Source of the DNA: M3007 sp041160955
GTDB taxonomy: Bacteria; Bacteroidota; Bacteroidia; Chitinophagales; Saprospiraceae
DNA: 64,000 bases
Direction of reading: 5' to 3'
NCBI GenBank assembly: GCA_041160955.1
Contig: JBEAVK010000093.1
Span: 4,770-68,769 of the forward strand
The notes under the pieces were generated by a model. The model was not told the DNA's origin. It worked only from the letters and a program-made list of their open reading frames with translations, and searched no databases. Within the stretch, counting starts at the first letter, position 1; every line of letters starts with the position of its first letter. Below, one piece after another: positions 36,303 through 43,134 of the stretch. Position numbers and translations under genes: made by a program.

Positions 36303-37454
36303 ATGAATGAATTAAAACGAGATATTGGCAGTATTCCCGATACAGTGAGTAATGCTGTAATAGTGGGTAAAAAACATATTTTAGGTATTGGAATCAACGA
36401 ATACCAAAACTGGACACACCTGAACAATGCCGTGCGGGATATGGAAAATATTGTGCAAATTCTGACGACACAATACGATTTTAGTTCCCATAAGACGCTG
36501 ACCAATACAGCTGCAACACGCGAAAATATCGAAGATGAACTCTACCAATTGACCAATGAATCCGTACTGAGTGAACATGATTATTTGCTTATTTACTACT
36601 CTGGTCATGGGCATTTGGACCATAATGGCATGGGTTATTGGGTACCTTTTAATGCGCAAAAAGATAGAATTTCATCATATTTATCCAATTCTCGTATCCG
36701 GGAATTGATTTCGGCCATTAAATGCCGACATATTCTTTTGATTTCTGATTCCTGCTTTTCTGGTTCGTTTTTTGCCGATGGTACAAGAGGTGCAGCAGAA
36801 GATTTGGCTGAGGAATACGAAAAAAGGGTATCGCGTTGGGCATTTTGCTCGGGCAGACACGACGAAACGGTAAGCGATGGTGCACTAGGCAGCAATAGTC
36901 CTTTTGCATCGTCTATTATTGAGGAATTGCAGATCAATACACGCCCCAAATTGCATATTGCACGCTTGGCAGATAAAGTAACAGAGGCCACTCGTTCCAA
37001 TTACCCACAAATGCCCGATGCAAATCCCATCCAAAACGCAGGACATAAAGGCGGTCAATTTGTGTTTACATTGAGGTCGTATATTCCGTCGGAGACAACT
37101 GAGCCTATAATTGTACATCCAGCAACACCTTCAAGAGCAACAAATATCGTCACGCCAGCACCGCCGCCGCCGCCGCCCGTAAAATCTGGTACTCCGCCCG
37201 CAGAATTAGACCTTATAAAACAGGATTTACGCAATTTAGTCGGCAGGGCCAAAACCTCCGATGCCATCAAAAAAATGATGGTTTTGGATATTCCAGAAAT
37301 GGACGATGATCTAAAAACCATTGTGCTTGGATTGTCAGAACGACTAGAAACCTTACGCAAAAGTGAAATGAGGGGCACGATGAGTAGTTCCGAAGCAAAT
37401 GTGGAGCGGAATAAAATTGTTGTTAGCGTGCTTTCGGTGATTGGCGAATTATAG
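36303..37454 (+). CDS. Caspase-family protease with C-terminal effector-associated-like domain (copy 2)
   Basis: A 383-residue paralogue of the preceding gene. The C14 domain is at about 23-260 with His102 ('IYYSGHGHLDH') and Cys151 ('ISDSCFSGSFF'). The linker is Pro-rich (seven Pro around 286-292). The C-terminal helical domain (about 300-381) keeps the 'LSERLETLRKSEM' and 'ANVERNKIVVSVLSVIGEL' helices. The two proteins differ mainly in the linker and the C-terminal domain, so they may answer to different partners. The gene ends with a six-base overlap with the convergent mqnD. No regulator or sensor gene is adjacent. Confidence 0.85.
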   Translation: MNELKRDIGSIPDTVSNAVIVGKKHILGIGINEYQNWTHLNNAVRDMENIVQILTTQYDFSSHKTLTNTAATRENIEDELYQLTNESVLSEHDYLLIYYSGHGHLDHNGMGYWVPFNAQKDRISSYLSNSRIRELISAIKCRHILLISDSCFSGSFFADGTRGAAEDLAEEYEKRVSRWAFCSGRHDETVSDGALGSNSPFASSIIEELQINTRPKLHIARLADKVTEATRSNYPQMPDANPIQNAGHKGGQFVFTLRSYIPSETTEPIIVHPATPSRATNIVTPAPPPPPPVKSGTPPAELDLIKQDLRNLVGRAKTSDAIKKMMVLDIPEMDDDLKTIVLGLSERLETLRKSEMRGTMSSSEANVERNKIVVSVLSVIGEL

Positions 37455-38294
37455 AGACGATAAGGGTTGAATCATAAAATCGCGATCATAATCCCCAATG
37501 AGTCCTTTGGCATGAGCCATATTGAACATGGTTTGTACCGCATGTCGGCCTTTTCCACCTAAATCAATCGAATATTCGTTGACATACAGATCAATGTGCG
37601 ACTGCATCACGTGGTCTTCCATCGCTTGCGCGTGTGTACGTATATAAGGCATTACCTGATCGGTGTGCGCGTAGGCGAAGGTTACGCTTTCTTTAATTAA
37701 TTGATTTACAAGTTGTTGTACTTCTTCTGGATATTCCTTTTTAATAACAATACCGCCCAAAGGAATCGGCAGGCCAGTAGTGCTTTCCCAATATTCGCCC
37801 AGGTCAATGAGTTTAACCAGTCCTTTTTGTTGGTAGGTAAAACGGTTTTCGTGAATGATTAATCCCGCGTCGCAATGGCCGTCGCATACCGCATTTTCTA
37901 TGTCAGAAAAAAGTGTTTCCACCTTGTGTATGGCATTAGGATACGCAAGACTAAGCAAAAAATTGGCAGTGGTCATTTTTCCGGGGATAGCAATACGCGC
38001 ATGCTCAATTTGAGCAGTATCCAAAGGTGTTTTTGCCACCAGCAATGGGCCACAATTATTACCCAAAGCACTACCGGCCTGCAACAGGCGATAAGTAGTA
38101 GTGAGGTGTGCAAAAGCGTGGTAACTGAGTTTTGTCACATCTAATACACCTGCAAAAGCCATTTTATTGAGTGCTTCTACATCGTCCATAACAATTTCAA
38201 AATCAATGCCTTGTGTATCGATCAAGCCATTGGCTAAAGCACCAAAAATAAAGGTATCGTTTGGGCAGGGGGAATATCCGAGCGTAATGCGCAT
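37449..38294 (-). CDS. mqnD: 1,4-dihydroxy-6-naphthoate synthase
   Basis: A 281-residue enzyme of the futalosine route to menaquinone, converting cyclic dehypoxanthine futalosine to dihydroxynaphthoate. The fold is that of periplasmic binding proteins. Family marks are 'LGYSPCPNDTFIFGALA' at the N-terminus, 'DVTKLSYHAFAHL', 'ARIAIPGKMTTANFLLSLA' and 'DAGLIIHENRFTYQ'. The ATG at 38294 gives the usual start; the frame extends upstream into the divergent gene. It implies that this organism makes menaquinone by the futalosine pathway. Confidence 0.92.
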   Translation of the reverse strand: MRITLGYSPCPNDTFIFGALANGLIDTQGIDFEIVMDDVEALNKMAFAGVLDVTKLSYHAFAHLTTTYRLLQAGSALGNNCGPLLVAKTPLDTAQIEHARIAIPGKMTTANFLLSLAYPNAIHKVETLFSDIENAVCDGHCDAGLIIHENRFTYQQKGLVKLIDLGEYWESTTGLPIPLGGIVIKKEYPEEVQQLVNQLIKESVTFAYAHTDQVMPYIRTHAQAMEDHVMQSHIDLYVNEYSIDLGGKGRHAVQTMFNMAHAKGLIGDYDRDFMIQPLSSL

Positions 38295-38317
38295 GGGGTT
38301 AAGTCTTGATTTTTGTG

Positions 38318-38325
38318 TACATTTG
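38318..38325 (+). promoter_or_regulatory. -7 promoter core TACATTTG four bases from the start codon
   Basis: TACATTTG is followed by TGCC and the ATG of the pseudouridine synthase at 38330. The distance would place the transcription start at the start codon. No -33 TTG is evident. Confidence 0.6.
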
Positions 38326-38329
38326 TGCC

Positions 38330-39004
38330 ATGGAGCCAACAGTAATTTACGAAGACAACCATTTACTCGCTATCAACAAACCAGCGGGCTGGTTGGTTCA
38401 AGGCGATAAAACAGGAGACCGCACACTGACCGACTGGGGCAAAGCGTATTTGAAAGAAAAATACGACAAACCGGGGGCAGTTTATTTGCATCCGGTGCAT
38501 CGAATAGATCGCCCTGTGAGCGGTGCGGTGCTATTTGCCCGCACAGATAAGGCGTTGGGACGGCTGACTGAAATGTTTCGCACGCGCGAGGTGAAAAAAA
38601 AATATGTGGCCATTGTGGAGCAAGCACCTTATTTGGAACATGCTACATTGAAGCATTTTTTGATCAAAGACGAAGCCAAAAACAAGGTAACCGCTTATGA
38701 TACGCCCAAACCAAATGCAAAGGAAAGTATTTTGGAGTATTCTATTTGGAAAAAAACGGCTAAAGGTACTTTTTTGAATATTGACCCAATTACGGGTCGT
38801 CCGCACCAAATACGGGTACAATTGGCCAAAATAGGTTGTATTATTGTAGGTGATGTAAAATATGGTGCTACCGCTCCCCTACCCGATGCACGTATTGCGC
38901 TACATTGCCGTTCAATGGAACTGCTGCATCCGGTACAAAAAGTGCCGATTATTGTGGTGGCCGAGTGGCCAGATGTGTTTTTGAAATCGCCTCCTGTCCC
39001 TTAA
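38330..39004 (+). CDS. RluA/RluD-family RNA pseudouridine synthase
   Basis: A 224-residue enzyme that isomerises uridine in rRNA or tRNA. The catalytic Asp lies in 'LHPVHRIDRPVSGAVLFAR' (about residue 53). Motif I is 'YEDNHLLAINKPAGWLV', and the C-terminal 'DPITGRPHQIRVQLAKIGCI' is also typical. It lacks an S4 domain, so it belongs to the short TruC/RluA-like group; the target base cannot be told. The ATG at 38330 sits four bases after a promoter core and is preferred over the longer frame that starts at 38306. Confidence 0.9.
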   Translation: MEPTVIYEDNHLLAINKPAGWLVQGDKTGDRTLTDWGKAYLKEKYDKPGAVYLHPVHRIDRPVSGAVLFARTDKALGRLTEMFRTREVKKKYVAIVEQAPYLEHATLKHFLIKDEAKNKVTAYDTPKPNAKESILEYSIWKKTAKGTFLNIDPITGRPHQIRVQLAKIGCIIVGDVKYGATAPLPDARIALHCRSMELLHPVQKVPIIVVAEWPDVFLKSPPVP

Positions 39005-39006
39005 TA

Positions 39007-39588
39007 TTAAGCATCATCCCGCGCAAAATAAGGGTTTAAAATGGCTTCGAAATAAGGTAATAATCGTTTGTCAGGTGGACACCATTGTGGTATTTGCCCC
39101 GTTTTTAGTCGGAAATAATCAGCCACAATATCGCCTTGTTGTTCGTAATTAAATGTTGTAAACTTGGGTGTGTCTTTTTTGAGGATAACACGAATACCAC
39201 CATAATCATAGCCTTTTTCGGTGTTTTGCGCCCATAAAGCACGTGGAATATACACTACTCCAAAGGTTTGATATTGCCAAACATGTACTAATTCATGGAT
39301 CAAGTGTGCATCTGATAGTGGCCCCCAACAATTAATAACATTGAACCCGACATACGCCAATCGCAAAGGTTTGCAAGCAATGCGGGAGGTTTCGTCTATG
39401 CGTACTTTTTCCAGGTTGATACTATCACCAAAAATACTTTGGGCCAATCGTTTTTCACGGACAGAAAGTGATCGTGTGGCAGGTTTTATGATCCTATTGA
39501 GCCACATTAAAAAAGTATCCATGCCCACAAATGCTGCTAATCGGAAGCAAAATTCCATTATTTTCCACGGAAAATGCGTCGGATACAT
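39007..39588 (-). CDS. HExxH-containing protein, possible metallopeptidase
   Basis: A 193-residue protein (214 if a GTG at 39651 is used). A hydrophobic helix lies near the N-terminus ('IMEFCFRLAAFVGMDTFLMW'). The middle carries 'DAHLIHELVHVWQYQTFG', a HExxH motif with the local character of DUF4157-type peptidases, and a Glu/Asp further on ('QQGDIVADYFRLKTGQ') could be a third ligand. The enzyme role is inferred from the motif only. It overlaps or closely follows the small membrane protein gene, suggesting an operon. Confidence 0.6.
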   Translation of the reverse strand: MYPTHFPWKIMEFCFRLAAFVGMDTFLMWLNRIIKPATRSLSVREKRLAQSIFGDSINLEKVRIDETSRIACKPLRLAYVGFNVINCWGPLSDAHLIHELVHVWQYQTFGVVYIPRALWAQNTEKGYDYGGIRVILKKDTPKFTTFNYEQQGDIVADYFRLKTGQIPQWCPPDKRLLPYFEAILNPYFARDDA

Positions 39589-39626
39589 TGTTGCAATTGA
39601 ATTTGATTGGTATTGGATAAAAGACC

Positions 39627-39938
39627 TTAATTGATCGAATTGCGGTACCACATCAGAATAGCACCAAAAGCGGTGATCAAAGCCACCAAAACAGATGCCA
39701 TTCGTATAGATTTATGGATATAATCCACAAATGTTAGAATTTCTTTTTGGAGATTGGGATAACGGGGCAAAATTTCGTCCTCCATTTTTTTCCGACTAAA
39801 TAAATGTGCCGCACCAAATTCTACTTTGTTGCGTTCCAATACACCATAAGCACGGAGTACCTTAGCCCTAAAATAGAGATTAACGAACAACATGGCTACA
39901 AATAGCCCAATAACAATGGAGATGAGCAAAATATACAT
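39627..39938 (-). CDS. Small two-helix membrane protein
   Basis: A 103-residue protein with a hydrophobic helix at each end ('MYILLISIVIGLFVAMLFVN' and 'MASVLVALITAFGAILMWY') and a charged middle ('SRKKMEDEILPRYPNLQKEI'). I do not recognise a family. The gene has a full promoter match directly before its ATG (see 39943-39971), with no room for a ribosome-binding site. Confidence 0.7.
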   Translation of the reverse strand: MYILLISIVIGLFVAMLFVNLYFRAKVLRAYGVLERNKVEFGAAHLFSRKKMEDEILPRYPNLQKEILTFVDYIHKSIRMASVLVALITAFGAILMWYRNSIN

Positions 39939-39942
39939 GGCG

Positions 39943-39971
39943 CAAAAGTAAGGTGATTTTTCACCCTACAA
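39943..39971 (-). promoter_or_regulatory. Complete promoter abutting a start codon: TTG, 18 bp, TACTTTTG
   Basis: On the minus strand a TTG (39969-39971) is followed by 18 bases and TACTTTTG (39943-39950), then CGCC and ATG at 39938. Spacing fits the Bacteroidota consensus. This is the best evidence in the window for a leaderless transcript. Confidence 0.7.
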
Positions 39972-40034
39972 GATATTTTTTTTGTATTTGCAAAAAATTA
40001 TTGCGTAAGTGATTTACATCCAGTTATCCAATTC

Positions 40035-40196
40035 TAAGTACTTGGACATAATTAATTGCAGGTATGAACGCAGGTATTTTTCGGCTAGACGAGCCATTTT
40101 TGAGGCAGATAGCAGCGCTATCTAACGAAAAAAAGGGGGAAGTATAGGCGGAAAAGACCAAGTACAAAATGATAATTTATTATGTCCAAGTACTTA
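40035..40196. mobile_element. MITE-like element, 162 bp, with 17-bp perfect terminal inverted repeats
   Basis: The termini TAAGTACTTGGACATAA (40035-40051) and its exact complement (40180-40196) bound a stretch with no gene. An inner hairpin around 40108-40122 (GATAGC..GCTATC) is present. This is the layout of a miniature transposable element moved in trans. It occupies part of the 500-base gap between the small membrane protein and the PPC gene. Confidence 0.6.
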
Positions 40197-40411
40197 TTTT
40201 GAAAAAATCCGCTCTAATCCGTTAAATCCGTTTCATCCGTTTTCCAATTGAACAACAGGGTGCATGTGTATCAAAACTAAGACAGGATAGATAAACGGAT
40301 GAAACGGATTACCCGGATTTAAACGGATTTAAACGGATTATTTTGAAAAAAATCCGCTCTAATCCGTTAAATCCGTTTCATCCGTTTTCCCATTGAACAA
40401 CAGGGTGCATG
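40197..40411. repeat. Direct repeat of 70 bp flanking an inverted core rich in ATCCGTTT units
   Basis: Copies at 40197-40266 and 40341-40411 differ by about one substitution and one indel, both ending 'ACAACAGGGTGCATG'. Between them, 40292-40340 carries the complementary ACGGAT-type units, so either copy can fold back on it. It directly precedes the PPC-domain gene. Confidence 0.75.
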
Positions 40412-40439
40412 CCACAGTTAAAATCACTTTAACTCTAAT

Positions 40440-40907
40440 ATGAAAATTCTTAATTTACTCATTATCATACTTTTATCATCGTGTATGACCACTAAAAACA
40501 CCATGAATAACCGCGTTTACGCTTTGCGTTTGCTGCCGGGTCAAGACCTCAAACAAGAGATCGTCAATTTTGCAAAAGCCAATGACTTACAAGCAGGTTA
40601 TATTATTACTTGTGTGGGCAGTTTGAAAAAAGCAACGCTCCGGCTCGCTAACCAGCCGAGTAGCACCACTTGGGACGACAAATTTGAAATTGTTTCTTTG
40701 GTGGGGACATTGAGCGCCAGTCACGGCGTACACCTGCATGCCTCGATCAGCGATGGCACAGGAAAAACCATCGGTGGGCATGTCACCGATGGTAATATTG
40801 TTTATACGACTGCCGAAATAGTGATCGGGGAAGCCTCAGATCTACGATTTGTTCGAAAACTGGATTCTTTGACGACTTTTAACGAACTTTTTATTGAAAA
40901 CCGATGA
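40440..40907 (+). CDS. PPC/DUF296-domain protein with lipoprotein signal
   Basis: A 155-residue protein. The N-terminal 15 residues form a signal peptide with lipobox ('LIIILLSSCMTT'). The rest is a PPC (DUF296) domain: 'RLLPGQDLKQEIVNFAKAN', 'GYIITCVGSLKKATLRLAN', 'VSLVGTLSASHGVHLHASIS' and 'GGHVTDGNIVYTTAEIVIG'. PPC domains in plants bind DNA with an AT-hook; stand-alone bacterial ones have unclear roles, and the histidine cluster could bind a metal. A lipoprotein anchor would exclude DNA binding. It is framed by repeat fields on both sides. Confidence 0.8.
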   Translation: MKILNLLIIILLSSCMTTKNTMNNRVYALRLLPGQDLKQEIVNFAKANDLQAGYIITCVGSLKKATLRLANQPSSTTWDDKFEIVSLVGTLSASHGVHLHASISDGTGKTIGGHVTDGNIVYTTAEIVIGEASDLRFVRKLDSLTTFNELFIENR

Positions 40908-40917
40908 TATTTTACAT

Positions 40918-41228
40918 ACGGATTGGATACGGATTGGACACGGATTAACACGGATTGGACACGGATTGGACACGGATTAACACGGATTAACACGGATTTT
41001 TTGAGTAAAAACAGGAAAACCCGTGTACAATCAAAAAAAGAAAATCCGTGTCCAATCCGAGTTAATCCGTGTCCAATCAAAAAAAGAAATCCAATCTCCA
41101 ATCAAAACAAGAAAATCCAATCTCCAATCAAAAAAAGAAAATCCGTGTCCAATCCGTGTTAATCCGTGTCCAATCAAAAAAGAAAATCCAATCTCCAATC
41201 AAAGAAAATCCAATCTCCAATCAAAAAA
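40918..41228. repeat. Tandem 10-11-bp repeat field forming a large potential hairpin
   Basis: Units of the type ACACGGATTGG and ACACGGATTAA repeat from 40918 to 40999. Their complements (AATCCGTGT and variants such as CCAATCTCC) recur from 41041 to 41228. The whole intergenic space between the convergent PPC and GapN-like genes is filled, and the repeat runs into the GapN stop at 41221. It may act as a bidirectional terminator. Confidence 0.8.
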
Positions 41229-42825
41229 TATGATCCAACGTCAAAAACTCCGACGTATGGTCTTTTAATATCGATTGTACGATACTTTTGTCCTTCGTAG
41301 CCACCATGCTTCGGATCGAGAACGCCCGCAACGCATCCGCTACACTTAGCGTGCCTTCCGCGCTGTCTTTGCGGCCATTGAAAGGGAATGCATCAGGGCC
41401 GCGTTGACTTTGTGCATTGAGGTTGATACGCCCTACTTGGTTCACAAAACTATCAATCAATGCGCCTACGACCACGGCATCTTTACCAAAAATACTGATT
41501 TGTTGGCCAAAATTGGAATTCACCACGTAATTTATCGGATCATCAATGGTGCTAAATGGCACAATCGGCACCACCGGCCCAAATTGTTCTTCGTGGTAAA
41601 CCCTCATTTTTTCGTTCACAGGGTATAGCACCGCCGGATAAAAAAACGAGTGATCCACTGTTCCACCACCTTCGTTCAATACCTGCGCGCCGTGTTGTTG
41701 CGCATCTTGCACGAGTTCGGTGAGGTAGGTAGGCTTTTGAGGCTCGGGTAGGGGCGTTAGTTTTACACCTTCATCCCAGGGCATACCCGGTTTTAGTTTT
41801 TCGATAGCGGCAAGGAGTTTTTGGGTAAATACTTCCACCACCGATTCATGGACAAATAGTATTTTCAATGCCGTACAACGTTGTCCATTGAACGACAAAG
41901 CACCCATGACACATTCAGCAGCCGCCAAATCAAGGTCAGCATCGGCCAGTACGACGGCTGGATTTTTGGCATCTAAACCCAATACACTACGCAAACGATG
42001 TGGTTTTGGGTGCATTTTTTTGATTTCATTCGCACCTTTGCTTGTACCAATAAATGCAAATAAATCCAATTTTCCCGATTCCATCAATGCGCCTACCGTT
42101 TCGCGGCCTTTGCCGTAAATAATATTGATAACGCCCGGTGGAAAACATTTTTGAAAGGCTGCTAATAGCGGCTGAATCAACAAAACGCCATATTTTGCAG
42201 GTTTAAATACCACCGAATTGCCCATAATCAACGCCGGAATCAAGGTGGTAAAGGTCTCATTCAAGGGATAATTATAAGGGCCCATGCATAGCGCAACTCC
42301 AATCGGAACGCGTCGAATTTGGGCAATAATGCCTTCTTCCATTTCAAAACGCGCGCTGCGGCGGTTCAAATCTTTCAATTCGCGAATCGTATCCTCGATA
42401 TAGATACAGGTGCGGTCAAACTCTTTTTCGGAGTCGGCGAGGTTTTTCCCAATTTCCCACATCAATAAGCGGACGACCTCGGTGCGTACCAAGCGCATTT
42501 CTGCCAAAAAATGTTCAACATGTGCAATTCGATCGACCAATGTCATGGTAGGCCAATTGCCTCGACCATTATTATAGGCGAGTACAGCAGCATCTAAGGC
42601 TTCCAAAGACTCTTTTTCGCCCAATAAAGGCGTGCTGCCGATTATTTTGGGTTCAATACGACCGTCAATATTCAAATAAATAGGAGAAACGATGTCATTT
42701 AGGTCGCCATTCCAAGTGCGTAATTCACCTCCAATGAGGTATTCGCGTTGATCCATCCGATTTGGGAGGTTCCATTTTTCGGGGATATTAAAAGGGTCTG
42801 GGAATAAATTTGTGGGTGTTTGCAT
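41221..42825 (-). CDS. Aldehyde dehydrogenase, GapN-like (NADP-dependent glyceraldehyde-3-phosphate dehydrogenase)
   Basis: A 534-residue enzyme of the aldehyde dehydrogenase superfamily, closest in pattern to non-phosphorylating GapN, which oxidises glyceraldehyde-3-phosphate to 3-phosphoglycerate with NADP. The catalytic Cys is at about 317 in 'SFNGQRCTALKILF'. The cofactor region has 'MGPYNYPLNETFTTLIPALI' and 'GNSVVFKPAK'. The usual ELGGK motif with the general-base Glu reads 'LGLDAKNPAVV', so an Asp or Gly occupies the region. The ATG at 42825 is preferred; the frame runs 19 codons upstream into a palindrome. Substrate assignment is moderate. Confidence 0.8.
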   Translation of the reverse strand: MQTPTNLFPDPFNIPEKWNLPNRMDQREYLIGGELRTWNGDLNDIVSPIYLNIDGRIEPKIIGSTPLLGEKESLEALDAAVLAYNNGRGNWPTMTLVDRIAHVEHFLAEMRLVRTEVVRLLMWEIGKNLADSEKEFDRTCIYIEDTIRELKDLNRRSARFEMEEGIIAQIRRVPIGVALCMGPYNYPLNETFTTLIPALIMGNSVVFKPAKYGVLLIQPLLAAFQKCFPPGVINIIYGKGRETVGALMESGKLDLFAFIGTSKGANEIKKMHPKPHRLRSVLGLDAKNPAVVLADADLDLAAAECVMGALSFNGQRCTALKILFVHESVVEVFTQKLLAAIEKLKPGMPWDEGVKLTPLPEPQKPTYLTELVQDAQQHGAQVLNEGGGTVDHSFFYPAVLYPVNEKMRVYHEEQFGPVVPIVPFSTIDDPINYVVNSNFGQQISIFGKDAVVVGALIDSFVNQVGRINLNAQSQRGPDAFPFNGRKDSAEGTLSVADALRAFSIRSMVATKDKSIVQSILKDHTSEFLTLDHIF

Positions 42826-42832
42826 TAAAAAA

Positions 42833-42938
42833 TTAACATTTAAAATTGAGCGTTGAACATTTAAAATTAGAAAAATAAACATTTAAAATTTATAAATATT
42901 TTAATGTTAAATGTTCAACGCTAAATTTTAAATGTTAA
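42833..42938. repeat. 106-bp AT-rich palindrome upstream of the GapN-like gene
   Basis: Arms 42833-42870 and 42901-42938 pair almost perfectly, with 15 pairs, one mismatch and about 17 more before further mismatches. The shared segment reads 'AGCGTTGAACATTTAA' in the left arm. It lies eight bases from the GapN start codon, so it must be part of the gene's 5' region. A related block is at 15521. The rest of the gap to 43135 holds no gene. Confidence 0.75.
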
Positions 42939-43097
42939 AGTGCTTACTAAACATCCCATAGATCGAGTATGTTTAAAACGCACTGCAAGGTACAGCCCAA
43001 CGCCCTGTTTTAAGCAACAGTTTTTAAAATTCATACTTAATTATCATTCTACCACGGTGCCCAACGATCTATTTTACTCGGTAACTAGATTTATATT

Positions 43098-43105
43098 TAC
43101 CTTTG
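43098..43105 (+). promoter_or_regulatory. -7 promoter core TACCTTTG
   Basis: TACCTTTG ends 29 bases before the TTG start of the FAD dehydrogenase gene. No -33 TTG is at the expected place. Confidence 0.45.
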
Positions 43106-43134
43106 CTGTTCGTAATTTTAGATGAACGACCCTT

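Noticed and set aside
40918..41228. Possible CRISPR array.
   Set aside because: Units are 10-11 bases, contiguous and in both orientations, without unique spacers, and no cas gene is in the window.
40923..41268. Open frames inside the ACACGGATT repeat field.
   Set aside because: The translations are simple repeats of NTDWTRI and CPIRVNP type produced by the DNA repeat.
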